Positions 26,925 through 35,833 of a stretch of DNA of 64,000 bases are shown in pieces (the stretch's first letter is position 1; each line of letters opens with the position of its first letter). The notes under the pieces are model-generated. The model had not been told where the DNA came from. It saw only the letters and a list, made by a program, of their open reading frames with translations, and did no database searches. The stretch is from Bacteroidota bacterium (lineage in GTDB: Bacteria; Bacteroidota; Bacteroidia; Bacteroidales; GCA-2711565). The DNA lies in the NCBI GenBank assembly GCA_018816945.1, contig JAHIVC010000099.1, positions 192,554 through 256,553 of the forward strand, written 5' to 3'. The position numbers and the translations under genes are program-made.

Positions 26925-27060
26925 AACGGCTGGGGGTTGGTAAAGTGCAGGAGTTTGAAACGATTTCTTATACCACGCTACGAGGCTACAAAAAAGCGAG
27001 AAAGATTCCTAATCCGCTAGAAACCTGCATTTTATTAACCCCTTGTTGCCAGCTGGTGTT
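26925..27060. repeat. Long imperfect inverted repeat at left edge of the accessory block
   Basis: The left arm (26925-26956, GGCTGG, GGGTTGG, AAAGTGCAGG) pairs imperfectly with the right arm (27021-27060, CCTGCATTTTA, TTAACCCC, CCAGCTGG) around a 64-base interior that itself contains GCTACGAGGCTAC. A 136-bp folded element of this type resembles intergenic repeats or cassette boundaries. The rest of the 231-bp gap after the ABC gene shows nothing else. Confidence 0.55.
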
Positions 27061-27092
27061 CTGTTCATTTAATTGTATCTCAGCAAATTAAT

Positions 27093-27746
27093 TTATTTAA
27101 ATTTTTCATCTACGATTGATTTTAGTATTCCATCGTCAAGCTGTTGCGTGTATCCTTTTTCTTTAAGCAACGTATAACCAAACTTTTGATAGAAACCTAT
27201 TACATCAGGAAGTATGTTAACGTATAAACTTGACAAGTGTCTTACTTTTCTGAGTCTTGTGAACTCCAAATCGTTTATTGTTAATTCAATGATTGAATTA
27301 TCAGCATCTTCAATGAGTTTTTGTACAGAATAAATATCAGCAAGAGATTTCTGAGTCTCAAAATTAAGTTTGCTTACTAAACCTGAATTCGTTATAGTTT
27401 TGTAGGCAGTTGAGCGAAGCATTGGTAATTGAATACCTTGCCATCCTTCTATTTGGAAACCGTGAAGTTCTTCAAAAGAATCCGGATTATGATTTGCAAT
27501 ACTATCAATCTGCTGTGATATTTTGTAATGATAGTTGAAAGTATGTACAATTCTATCGTGGTTGTAACTTAATTCAAGGGCTATGCTTTGAAGGGCTATT
27601 TCAACTTCCTTTTCAGACTTACTGTTCTCCCGAATTTCTGTTAACCAAAAAGCAAGAAATACACTTGCAAAAACAATAACACCTTGTATCAAATGATTCA
27701 AAATACTTTCCTTTATCTGGATTGTAGGAATTTTTAGTTTTTTCAT
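27093..27746 (-). CDS. DUF6090-like membrane protein
   Basis: A 217-residue protein with one N-terminal membrane segment (about 16-34, LIQGVIVFASVFLAFWLTEI) directly followed by RENSKSEKEVEIALQSIALEL, the pattern of the Bacteroidota family DUF6090. The remainder is a helical soluble domain. Function unknown. Its start overlaps the stop of the upstream 96-residue gene by 4 bp (ATGA), so the two are translationally coupled. Confidence 0.7.
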   Translation of the reverse strand: MKKLKIPTIQIKESILNHLIQGVIVFASVFLAFWLTEIRENSKSEKEVEIALQSIALELSYNHDRIVHTFNYHYKISQQIDSIANHNPDSFEELHGFQIEGWQGIQLPMLRSTAYKTITNSGLVSKLNFETQKSLADIYSVQKLIEDADNSIIELTINDLEFTRLRKVRHLSSLYVNILPDVIGFYQKFGYTLLKEKGYTQQLDDGILKSIVDEKFK

Positions 27747-28033
27747 AATTCTTTGATTAATCTGAGTTTATGTGGACTTGTTTTGGGAACTCTTTCGATC
27801 AGTTTCCGTGCTTCAAGGTCGAGTTTAACTGTAACCATATACCAAACAACTTTACCATCAAAGTTAGCCGAAAGCTCTTTTACTGCAAGGTCGGTTAATT
27901 CATCAAAACCTATTTCCGAATGTTCTTTTAGCTTTGAAAGGATGAAGGTTTTGATTACTTCATATCTTCTTAAAAGAATGTTGACCCCTTGTTTACAGCT
28001 TGGGTGCAAGGTCATTATTTTTGCCTCATTCAT
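27743..28033 (-). CDS. Small DUF6958-like protein
   Basis: A 96-residue soluble protein beginning with an IMTLHPSCKQGVNILLRRYE stretch, which resembles the DUF6958 family (a small winged-helix-like fold is plausible: DELTDLAVKEL then VVWYMVTVKLDLEARKLIER). Function unknown. It overlaps the DUF6090-like gene by 4 bp, so the pair forms a unit. Confidence 0.65.
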   Translation of the reverse strand: MNEAKIMTLHPSCKQGVNILLRRYEVIKTFILSKLKEHSEIGFDELTDLAVKELSANFDGKVVWYMVTVKLDLEARKLIERVPKTSPHKLRLIKEL

Positions 28034-28070
28034 ACAGTTCTCACTTTAAATGAGTATTTACTAATTATTA

Positions 28071-28280
28071 TTAGAACTTCTTTTTTTCCTTTGCTGCTAT
28101 TCCAATAGGTAATCCAATTGCTACACCAATGGGAATTGACCAAATCCAAATAGAGTTGTCTTTTGTAGCAAGTTGCACTACTATTGAAATCAATGCTGCA
28201 ACGATAGCACCCATTGCCATTCCAGTTGCCGGGTTTAATTTTAACTTATTCTTCATTGATATTACTTTTAAATTTGACAT
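28071..28280 (-). CDS. Small two-helix membrane protein
   Basis: 69 residues with two glycine/alanine-rich membrane segments (about 19-39 GMAMGAIVAALISIVVQLA and 45-62 IWSIPIGVAIGLPIGIAA) and a lysine-rich end. No family recognised. It may start at the internal ATG at 28259. It lies 37 bp upstream of the DUF6958-like gene on the same strand. Confidence 0.55.
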   Translation of the reverse strand: MSNLKVISMKNKLKLNPATGMAMGAIVAALISIVVQLATKDNSIWIWSIPIGVAIGLPIGIAAKEKKKF

Positions 28281-28322
28281 TACTTAGCTGTCGCAAGTTG
28301 ATTTATTATTTTTTCAAACTCT

Positions 28323-29471
28323 TTATGGGATTGCTCCCTTTCGTTTCATTCCAAAGAAAAATCTCATCATATTATTTCTCCGTATGATTTGGTACAGGCC
28401 AATGCTAACAAGAAAGGATATAGTAAGAATAATAAGAAATTTATCCAGAATTGATAAATCCCATTGAACCACAAAATATCCAAAAATCACAATAACGGTT
28501 TGGTGCAGGATGTAAAAAGGTAAAATCCCCTGATTGAGGTCGTTCAAATAGCGATGATTAAAATCCAGAAATTTCTTTCCAAGTCCTATAAATGCAAATA
28601 CCCAACTGATGCTGTTCAGGTTTTTCAAAATGATTGAGAAAAAGTAATTCAATGTATATTCTGGTATTGAAATATTGTCAAGAAAAGTTTTATTGATTAA
28701 ATACAAACTCCAACAAGTGATGGCTATCAATAGAAATTTATAAGTATTATTTTCAATGAATAAAATGATTTTCTGATTGATTTGCATAAGAAACCCAAAA
28801 AGGAAATAGAGTGAAAATGTTGCGAAATCTGCCCAGTTCAGATATTGAGGAAATACAGGTCGCAAAAGAAACTCAAGTAATACAAACGGTATTATGATAT
28901 ACCAAAAAGTATAAAATGACCGGAATAATTTATTGGATTGTTCACACACCTTATTTTGGTATCTAAGTATAAGTTTGAATAGCGGGAGAAACAAAATTGT
29001 TTGAACAAATAAATACACTAAATACCAGATGTGGTATCCTAAATATCCAGTCCATATTAGGTTCCACCCAAAATTTTCATTTATTAAACCATTTGGCAAT
29101 TGTGTTAGAAATAGAAGATAATTGCCTTCAAATCCTGATTGTTGAATAGCTTCAAGAAATTTTTGAGGTGGAATCAATATAAAAACACCAAAAATATAAG
29201 GGATGACCAGCCGCTTTATTCTTCCATTTAAAAAATTTTCCCTGTTGGATTTCATTGCGAAATAAGTACCTGCACCTGAAACAAGGAAAATAATATACAT
29301 TCGCCAACTATGCATAAACTCTATGATATAGTTAATCGAAATGCTTGTTTCAGCGTTTTTCAAATGCCACGGATAAGTATCGAACAGGCGAAATGAGTGG
29401 AAAACAAATAACAGACCGAAGGCTATAACTCTTAGCCAGTCAATATAATACATACGTTGATTAGAGCTCAT
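28323..29471 (-). CDS. Acyltransferase family 3 membrane protein
   Basis: Integral membrane O-acyltransferase of the acyltransferase_3/OpgC type, which transfers acyl groups to glycans or other envelope substrates. The 382 residues begin YYIDWLRVIAFGLLFVFHSF, the family opening with the key His, and show about ten hydrophobic segments. The substrate cannot be told. It starts 2 bp after the upstream esterase gene stops, so the two are probably co-transcribed. Confidence 0.85.
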   Translation of the reverse strand: MSSNQRMYYIDWLRVIAFGLLFVFHSFRLFDTYPWHLKNAETSISINYIIEFMHSWRMYIIFLVSGAGTYFAMKSNRENFLNGRIKRLVIPYIFGVFILIPPQKFLEAIQQSGFEGNYLLFLTQLPNGLINENFGWNLIWTGYLGYHIWYLVYLFVQTILFLPLFKLILRYQNKVCEQSNKLFRSFYTFWYIIIPFVLLEFLLRPVFPQYLNWADFATFSLYFLFGFLMQINQKIILFIENNTYKFLLIAITCWSLYLINKTFLDNISIPEYTLNYFFSIILKNLNSISWVFAFIGLGKKFLDFNHRYLNDLNQGILPFYILHQTVIVIFGYFVVQWDLSILDKFLIILTISFLVSIGLYQIIRRNNMMRFFFGMKRKGAIP

Positions 29472-29473
29472 AT

Positions 29474-30604
29474 CTAATTGCTGGTTTGAGTTTCAAAATA
29501 CTTTGAGATAGACGGAAGCATATGTTCTTTCATCCTGATGTGGAGCTTGTCTGTGTGCCCACCATCAAACCATAGAGTTTTAACCTTTATTTGGTTTTTT
29601 TCCAGTAAGTTAGAAACATACTTTGTCCCATCAGTTATCCAGCCATCATTTAACCCACAGTCCAGAATGATGTTTATTTTCTTTAGATTGGAATGATGTT
29701 CTTTTATTTTTTCTTCCCATCCACCAAAGCCATTAATCCAACATTTAAACTGTTTGTCATCTATGTTAGTTTCTGTAACCGATGTATCCGGTAAATTAAA
29801 AAATGGCGGGGTCTCTAATTCAGAATCCGGACAAAAAGCACTACCATAAGCGAGCAAAAAACCTTTAAGATAACCTTCATATGGTCCATATCTCAAATTA
29901 GCAGTAAGATATTTATACCGTTCAATCTCATTTAATTCGGGCTCATTAAAGTATTTGTTTATTGCTTGCTGCATTTCTGAAAGGTTCTGATATGAAGTTA
30001 AAAATCTGCTATTGAGAATACCATTTACATCAAATAGACCTGGGCTTAATGAATATACCATACCAAATATATCAGGATGTTTCATTGCTATATGTAAAGC
30101 ACCAAAGCCCCCCATTGAATTACCTGCAATAGCACGCGAATTGGGTGAAGGATTTGTTTTGTATTTCTTGTCTATGTATTGAACTATATCATAAGCAATA
30201 TAGTCTTCCCAATTCCCATTGATTGATGAATTAACATAAAAGCTACCGCCTAAAAAGGTATTGTCGTCAACTAATACTATAATCATTTCATTTATCAATT
30301 GTCGTTCAATTAAAGAATCTACCGCTTTTTGCAGTTCAAACCCACTGTACTCGCCAAATAGAAACTCGTTAATTGGGCTTGTAAAGCCGGGTAAATAATA
30401 AACAACAGGGTAGCTTTTATTTGAGCTGGCATAATTTGGGGGCAAATAAACAGCAATATTTTGAAGAGTGTCTACGCTCAACTTATTATTATTCAGCGAA
30501 AATGCGTTAATAGTTTCAATGGATAAGTGGCTTTGACCAAAGCTTTTTTCTGATGTTAATACCATCAAAAAAAGTGATACGAGAAAAAAAAGTTTTGTCT
30601 TCAT
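29474..30604 (-). CDS. Exported esterase, alpha/beta-hydrolase fold
   Basis: A 376-residue protein with a signal peptide (about 1-23, ending KSFGQS) and an esterase D-like alpha/beta hydrolase domain. Visible are the oxyanion region VVYYLPGFTSP, the nucleophile elbow AGNSMGGFGAL (Ser near 168), and a late DGGHTDKLH with the likely catalytic His. Pairing with an acyltransferase suggests removal and addition of acyl groups on an envelope or extracellular substrate; this is inference from adjacency. Confidence 0.85.
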   Translation of the reverse strand: MKTKLFFLVSLFLMVLTSEKSFGQSHLSIETINAFSLNNNKLSVDTLQNIAVYLPPNYASSNKSYPVVYYLPGFTSPINEFLFGEYSGFELQKAVDSLIERQLINEMIIVLVDDNTFLGGSFYVNSSINGNWEDYIAYDIVQYIDKKYKTNPSPNSRAIAGNSMGGFGALHIAMKHPDIFGMVYSLSPGLFDVNGILNSRFLTSYQNLSEMQQAINKYFNEPELNEIERYKYLTANLRYGPYEGYLKGFLLAYGSAFCPDSELETPPFFNLPDTSVTETNIDDKQFKCWINGFGGWEEKIKEHHSNLKKINIILDCGLNDGWITDGTKYVSNLLEKNQIKVKTLWFDGGHTDKLHIRMKEHMLPSISKYFETQTSN

Positions 30605-30730
30605 CCGATTTTTTTAAAGTTTCGGACAAAACTACATTTTCATGTTGGGATAAATGCCCGAAAGTGTAAGTTCGGACTACAAGTATTGTTTTAAGAAAAT
30701 ATTGAGATGTCTGATTAGGTAAGATTGGAC

Positions 30731-31879
30731 TCAGCCGGGCAAGTCAAAATCCGATTTCTTGAATTCAGTTGGCGTTTTACCGGTGAGTTGTTTGAACACG
30801 CTGTTAAAGGTTGATTTTGAATTAAATCCGCACTCGAAGGCTATTCCAAGCATAGAATAATGAGAATACTTCGGGTCAGCCAACAAACTTTTCACTTCAT
30901 TAATCCTGTATTCATTAATAAACTCGTAAAAATTTTTATTAAACTTTTGATTAATTATTTGGGAAAGATTATTGGGTGTAGTTTCAAGTTTGTTCGCCAA
31001 TTCTTTTAAAGTCAGGTTTTCATTTAAATATGGCTTTTCGTCCTCCATATATTCGGTCAGCCGCTTTATAAGTTTTTCTTTTTCAATATCTTTTAAAGAT
31101 GATGTTGCATATTTGGGTTTAGTAGTTAGAGTAGTTTCAATTTGTGAAATTGGATTTTCATTTGACAATATAGGTTTTTGTTTAATACCATAATAACCTA
31201 AAAAATAAATTATTACGGTAAGAGTGATGTACATTAAATAGTCCCCGTCTTCATAAGAGATAAAATTTAAAAAATCACTTAACAAGCCCATCAATACAGA
31301 CACGAATGAAACAAATACCATACAAATCAAAACTATTTTTAACCAATGCAAGTCTATGTTTTTTGTGTTCGAGTAGTTTTGTTTGATTTGTTTAAGGTGT
31401 TTCTTCAATAAAAGAAGGGAAACTATAGAATAAAAAGGAATAGAAAAATTAATAAAGAATTCGGCAATGTAAATGAAACCGGAAGTCTCCCCCTGTGTTT
31501 CTTTTTCGTAATAAATTAACTTCTCTTGCGGGCTTAAAAAATAAAAGTCATAAATTAAAAAAGTGGATACGAATAAAAACGGTATTGCGTGAAGGAAAAA
31601 ATTTCGAAACGAAATCGCATTATTTTCATTTACCAATGATTTTGTATAAAAAAACAAAATGGGGCCTATTATTATTGGGAAAGTATAAGTAAGTCCTAGC
31701 AAATATGGGTATTCAAATATGATCTTTCTTTGAAATAAATAATGTTCAATCAACACAAAACCAATTAAGCTGAAGAACAGTAAAAGTAATTTTGGAGGAA
31801 GTCTGTTTTTCCCTCTATCTAGAAGTAAAACCCCAAAGAAGAAAGCCTGAACAGCACCAAGTAAAAATATTATATCCAT
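30731..31879 (-). CDS. AraC-type regulator with seven-helix membrane N-terminus
   Basis: A 382-residue membrane-bound transcription factor. The first ~230 residues form about seven membrane segments, and residues 275-380 are an AraC/HTH_18 DNA-binding domain (LTLKELANKLETTPNNLSQIIN, then GIAFECGFNSKSTFNSVFKQLTGKTPTEFKK). Such proteins are thought to sense envelope signals directly. It sits 127 bp upstream of the esterase gene in the same direction and is the likely local regulator. Confidence 0.88.
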   Translation of the reverse strand: MDIIFLLGAVQAFFFGVLLLDRGKNRLPPKLLLLFFSLIGFVLIEHYLFQRKIIFEYPYLLGLTYTFPIIIGPILFFYTKSLVNENNAISFRNFFLHAIPFLFVSTFLIYDFYFLSPQEKLIYYEKETQGETSGFIYIAEFFINFSIPFYSIVSLLLLKKHLKQIKQNYSNTKNIDLHWLKIVLICMVFVSFVSVLMGLLSDFLNFISYEDGDYLMYITLTVIIYFLGYYGIKQKPILSNENPISQIETTLTTKPKYATSSLKDIEKEKLIKRLTEYMEDEKPYLNENLTLKELANKLETTPNNLSQIINQKFNKNFYEFINEYRINEVKSLLADPKYSHYSMLGIAFECGFNSKSTFNSVFKQLTGKTPTEFKKSDFDLPG

Positions 31880-31941
31880 AATTTTAGGTATTCAATTTTA
31901 TTGCTGTTAGTCATCTGAAGTTGTCAATGCTTTCTCGTTAC

Positions 31942-31965
31942 ACTTGCTGCCAACACTGTTATATA
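31942..31965. repeat. Possible element-end motif
   Basis: In the 465-bp stretch between the AraC-type gene and rnr. ACTTGCTGCCAACACTGTTA followed by TATA resembles the right arm of the inverted repeat at 27041-27060 (TTGTTGCCAGCTGGTGTT) and may mark the other end of a cassette. The rest of the gap holds the duplicated ABC 3' end (32117-32151) and the T/G-rich TGCTGGTTGCTTGTTCCTCG at 32168-32187, which resembles 15025-15052 read on the other strand. Confidence 0.3.
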
Positions 31966-32344
31966 TTCACCTTTCTTCCACAATAACATTCAAATTTGCA
32001 TGTATTGTTTCGCTTTTGTGTCCTTATATATTTCATCGATTAATAAAAATCGATTTAATCTTCAATCAACCGGTTGTATCTTTTACATAAAGAATTTCTG
32101 GTCTAAATGTAACTAAAAAATTGATGCTGGTCCGAAAGCAAAGGTTTAAAAAACATTAGTTGCTTGATGCTGGTTGCTTGTTCCTCGTTGAACAAAAATA
32201 TAATCCTTTATGATGCTCTTTTAATACCCTTATAAACTATTGATTATCAAAACATTTTCACTCATCACTGATAATTTATCACTTATAATTTTAATCTCAC
32301 TGGCTACATTGTCTTATCTTTATTTAAAATTTCACTATAAACCT

Positions 32345-34507
32345 ATGGTCAAGTCAACCGATAAAAATAAAAAGTTAAAAGGAAAGAGCACCTTCATTGC
32401 AAGCATAATGAGTGTTTTTGGTAAAAATCCTTATCGTCCGTTTAATTACAAACAAATTTCAGCCCAGCTTGGCATAAAAGATAAAGCTTCAAAAGATTTG
32501 GTGGCAGCCATATTAAAAGAAATGGCCGCCGGCAAAGATATTGTTGAAACGAAACTCGGAAAATATAAATTAAACCCGGAAGCCTTAAAAACACTGGGGC
32601 ATTCAAGTTCATATATCACCGGAATTGTGGACATGAAAAATACAGGCAAGGCTTATATTTTGCCTGACGAAGGTGGTGATGACATTTTTATTTCTGCCAA
32701 TAACACTTTCAGGGCCATGGATGGAGATCACGTGAAAGTTATGATGTTTCCACAACGAAAAGGCAGAAAAATTGAAGGTCAGATTGTTGAGGTTTTAAAA
32801 CGGGTAAAGGAAAACTATGTTGGCGTGCTTGAGGTTTCAGAAAATTTTGCTTTTCTTGTTCCCGACAATGCTAATGTTCCGGTTCATATTTTCATTCCAA
32901 AATCGCAAATAAAAGGTGCGAAAAATGGCGAAAAAGTCATTGTAAGACTTACTGAATGGCCCGAGCATTCAAAAAATCCATTCGGTGAAGTAACACAGGT
33001 GCTTGGAATGCCGGGTAACAATGATGTTGAAATGCAATCCATTTTAGCGGAATTTGATTTTCCGCTCTCCTTTCCAAAGCATGTTGAAAAAGCCGCCGAT
33101 GAGATTTCTAAAATCATTCCAAAAGAAGAGATTGCTAAAAGAAGGGATTTCAGGAATAGCACAACTTTTACCATCGATCCCCTTGATGCCAAAGATTTTG
33201 ATGATGCACTTTCTATACAAAAAATAGCTTCCGGAAATTGGGAAGTTGGGGTTCATATTGCCGATGTTTCTCATTATGTTGAACAAAATTCAACCATCGA
33301 TAAAGAAGCGCTTAACAGAGGTACTTCTATTTACCTGGTTGATCGCGTAATTCCAATGTTACCGGAAGTATTATCAAATGAACTGTGTTCACTCAGGCCA
33401 AATGAAGATAAATTATGTTTTTCGGCCGTTTTTGAAATGGATGACCATGCCAATATTTTAACCCAATGGTTTGGCAAGACCATTATTAATTCCGATCGCA
33501 GATTTACTTATGAGGAGGTTCAGGAAATCATAGAATCCAATGCCGGTGAGTTTCTTCAGGAAATTAATACGCTGAACCGATTGGCAAAAATATTAAGAGA
33601 CAAACGATTTAAGAATGGTTCAATTAATTTCCACTCCGAAGATATCAGGTTTAATCTGGACGAAAACGGTAAACCCCTAAGCGTTTATGTGAAGGAACAA
33701 AAAGATTCGAATCGGCTGATCGAAGATTTTATGCTGTTGGCCAATAAAAAAGTTGCCGAATTTATTGGAAAAACCAAATCTAAAAAAGAAGCTAAGACCT
33801 TTATTTATCGTATTCACGACGAACCCAACCCTGAAAAACTGAATACTTTTATTCAATTCATCACAAAATTGGGCTATTCGCTTAATATAAATACACGTGG
33901 AAAATTGGCTGATTCATTTAATGAATTATTTGAAAAAATTCATGGTAAAGGCGAGGAAAATATGATTGAAACCATCGCCATCCGTACCATGTCGAAAGCC
34001 GAATATTCAACACATAATATTGGGCATTATGGTTTGGCCTTTTCACATTATTCGCATTTCACCTCTCCTATTCGTCGATATCCCGATTTAATCACCCATC
34101 GTATTTTGCATTGGTATTTAAATGGACATAAATCTGTAAATCAAAATGAATATGAAAAAATCTGTCAGCAAGCATCTGAATTGGAACGCAGGGCCGAAAA
34201 AGCTGAAAGGGAATCGATCAAATACAAACAGGCCGAATACATGCTTGAACATATTGGGAAAAGGTTTAGTGGCTTGATTTCCGGGGTCAGTAAATGGGGG
34301 CTTTTTGTGCAAATTGAAGAAAACAAATGCGAAGGAATGGTAAGGCTGCGCGACATGAAAGACGATTTTTATTATCTGGATGAAGACAATTATCAGGTGA
34401 TAGGGCAACGCTCAGGCGATAAGTATAAATTGGGCGACCGGGTTTATATTTTTGTTAAAAAAATAGATTTGTCCAAAAAGCAAGTGGACTTCGAATTGGT
34501 TAATTAA
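32345..34507 (+). CDS. rnr: Ribonuclease R
   Basis: Processive 3'-5' exoribonuclease for structured RNA turnover. From ATG 32345 it has 720 residues. Domain order: N-terminal winged helix (NPYRPFNYKQISAQLGI), two cold-shock domains, the RNB catalytic domain with the metal-binding motif IDPLDAKDFDDAL (about 278-290) and HYGLAFSHYSHFTSPIRRYPDL, and a C-terminal S1 domain (GKRFSGLISGVSKWGLFVQI). The frame is also open upstream to a TTG at 32240, which would add a hydrophobic segment; that seems unlikely for a cytoplasmic nuclease, so the internal ATG is preferred. Confidence 0.94.
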   Translation: MVKSTDKNKKLKGKSTFIASIMSVFGKNPYRPFNYKQISAQLGIKDKASKDLVAAILKEMAAGKDIVETKLGKYKLNPEALKTLGHSSSYITGIVDMKNTGKAYILPDEGGDDIFISANNTFRAMDGDHVKVMMFPQRKGRKIEGQIVEVLKRVKENYVGVLEVSENFAFLVPDNANVPVHIFIPKSQIKGAKNGEKVIVRLTEWPEHSKNPFGEVTQVLGMPGNNDVEMQSILAEFDFPLSFPKHVEKAADEISKIIPKEEIAKRRDFRNSTTFTIDPLDAKDFDDALSIQKIASGNWEVGVHIADVSHYVEQNSTIDKEALNRGTSIYLVDRVIPMLPEVLSNELCSLRPNEDKLCFSAVFEMDDHANILTQWFGKTIINSDRRFTYEEVQEIIESNAGEFLQEINTLNRLAKILRDKRFKNGSINFHSEDIRFNLDENGKPLSVYVKEQKDSNRLIEDFMLLANKKVAEFIGKTKSKKEAKTFIYRIHDEPNPEKLNTFIQFITKLGYSLNINTRGKLADSFNELFEKIHGKGEENMIETIAIRTMSKAEYSTHNIGHYGLAFSHYSHFTSPIRRYPDLITHRILHWYLNGHKSVNQNEYEKICQQASELERRAEKAERESIKYKQAEYMLEHIGKRFSGLISGVSKWGLFVQIEENKCEGMVRLRDMKDDFYYLDEDNYQVIGQRSGDKYKLGDRVYIFVKKIDLSKKQVDFELVN

Positions 34508-34576
34508 CCTCAGTTTGATCTAAGCATTTCTCATGAAACTGGTACAGTATGTCAGAAATTTAGCCTTTTGAGTTAA

Positions 34577-34652
34577 TAAGACGTTAGATATTAGAAGTTA
34601 GACTATGAATTAAAAACTTCTTTTTTTCTAATATCTAACATCTAACGTCTTA
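34577..34652. repeat. Large imperfect hairpin of GTTAGA/ATTAGA units
   Basis: The left arm at 34577-34602 starts TAAGACGTTAGATATTAGA. The right arm at 34627-34652 ends CATCTAACGTCTTA. They pair over 26 positions with about four mismatches around a 24-base loop. Each arm is built of 8-10-base near repeats (GTTAGA, ATTAGA). It lies in the 308-bp gap between rnr and the porin gene; the remainder of the gap holds an AT-rich upstream region with a weak -7-like AATCTTTG at 34780-34787. Confidence 0.75.
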
Positions 34653-34815
34653 TATCTTAATGTATTAAAACAAAGAATTTTTTAGTTCCGACTTACTCTA
34701 ATTGACTCAAATAAAAGTAATTGTATTGTTGTAACAATTCCTTAACATTTTTGTAATTCCTGATTAATAACATTTATTGAATCTTTGCACATTATTCATT
34801 AAGCAGGATATATAT

Positions 34816-35805
34816 ATGAAAAAATTAATTTTAACAGTAATTGTTATTGCTATGTTTATAGGCGCAGTGAGTGCGCAATCTAAAGATGCTGGCGGAGAGT
34901 TTAAATCTTTCGGCAAGCCATTTGTTAAAATCTTCACCAATTATCACAGTAGTTTCTCAGATGGAGAAAATGCAAATGTGTTCGAAATTACGCGTGCATA
35001 TTTTGGTTATGAATATAATTTTAGTAAAGAGTTTTCGGGTAAATTAACGCTTGATGTCGGAAATCCCGGAACCGGATCATTACAACAAACAATTTTCTTA
35101 AAAACAGCTTATTTACAATACAAGAAAGACAAAATTTCAGTGGGACTTGGCTTGTTGGGCTTGGTTCAGTTTAAAGAACAAGAAGAAGTTTGGGGATACC
35201 GTTATATTTATAAATCCTTTCAGGATGAACATAAATACAATTCAAGTGCCGACTTGGGTATGATTGTAGCCTACGATTTTTCCGATCAATTCAGCATGGA
35301 TTTTTCTTTAACCAACGGTGAGGGTTATAAAATCATAGTTGTTGACTCTTTACTAAGAACAGGATTCGGCGCAACCATAAAGCCGGTCAAAGACCTTGTG
35401 TTCCGTGCCTATTACGATTTTATTAAAAAGCAAGGTGTATCTCAACAGTCAATCGCTTTATTTGCAGGATATACAGGAAAAAATCTGAGTTTGGGAACAG
35501 AGTATAACCGTTTTTTAAATGCTAAAAATGCTACTGATAAAAACCTGAATGGTTATTCGTTTTACGGCACTTTTACCTCAAAAAATAAATCAAAAATCTT
35601 TGCCCGTTTTGATTTACTTAACTCGAACGAAATATCGGGCAATAACTGGAATTTGAACAAAGACGGGTCATTAATCATCTTAGGATATGAATTTTCGCCT
35701 GTTAAAGGGGTGAAAATTGCACCCAATTATCAGGGATGGAATCCAAAAGACGATTCTAAAAAAATGACTTCCGCTTTTTACCTGAATTTAGAAATTAAAC
35801 TATAG
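34816..35805 (+). CDS. Outer-membrane porin-like barrel ahead of the pst operon
   Basis: A 329-residue protein with a signal peptide (MKKLILTVIVIAMFIGAVSA, then QS) and alternating beta strands rich in aromatic residues through to the C-terminus, ending in a strand YLNLEIKL. It resembles Bacteroidota porin or phosphate-selective-porin-like barrels. It lies 28 bp before pstS in the same direction, so a role as the outer-membrane entry for phosphate is a reasonable inference, not proven. The frame is open upstream to 34777, but the signal peptide fixes the start at 34816. Confidence 0.75.
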   Translation: MKKLILTVIVIAMFIGAVSAQSKDAGGEFKSFGKPFVKIFTNYHSSFSDGENANVFEITRAYFGYEYNFSKEFSGKLTLDVGNPGTGSLQQTIFLKTAYLQYKKDKISVGLGLLGLVQFKEQEEVWGYRYIYKSFQDEHKYNSSADLGMIVAYDFSDQFSMDFSLTNGEGYKIIVVDSLLRTGFGATIKPVKDLVFRAYYDFIKKQGVSQQSIALFAGYTGKNLSLGTEYNRFLNAKNATDKNLNGYSFYGTFTSKNKSKIFARFDLLNSNEISGNNWNLNKDGSLIILGYEFSPVKGVKIAPNYQGWNPKDDSKKMTSAFYLNLEIKL

Positions 35806-35833
35806 GATCAATTAAAAACTTAAATCAAAAAGG

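Larger units (their letters stand above)
26843..32151. mobile_element. Putative insertion bracketed by a direct repeat of the ABC gene 3' end
   Basis: The last codons of the ABC gene and the bases after them (26843-26863, containing CCGAAAGCAAAG and TTTAAAA) recur at 32131-32151 with one mismatch. The similarity extends leftward: the second copy still encodes K-IDA-PKAK-stop (32117-32149) against KLIDAIPKAKF-stop in the intact gene. Between the copies lie six genes, all on the minus strand and of accessory type, with rnr just to the right. This is the layout left when an element integrates at a gene's 3' end and rebuilds it. No integrase or transposase is present, so it would be a non-autonomous or decayed element; a local duplication is the alternative. 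Confidence 0.5.

Noticed and set aside
26925-27060. Integron attC site
   Set aside because: It is a long imperfect palindrome, but the conserved core ends were not convincingly present and no integron integrase is in the window.
32240-32344. Longer rnr reading frame with an N-terminal membrane segment
   Set aside because: It needs a TTG start and would place a membrane helix on a cytoplasmic RNase; the ATG at 32345 fits the family.
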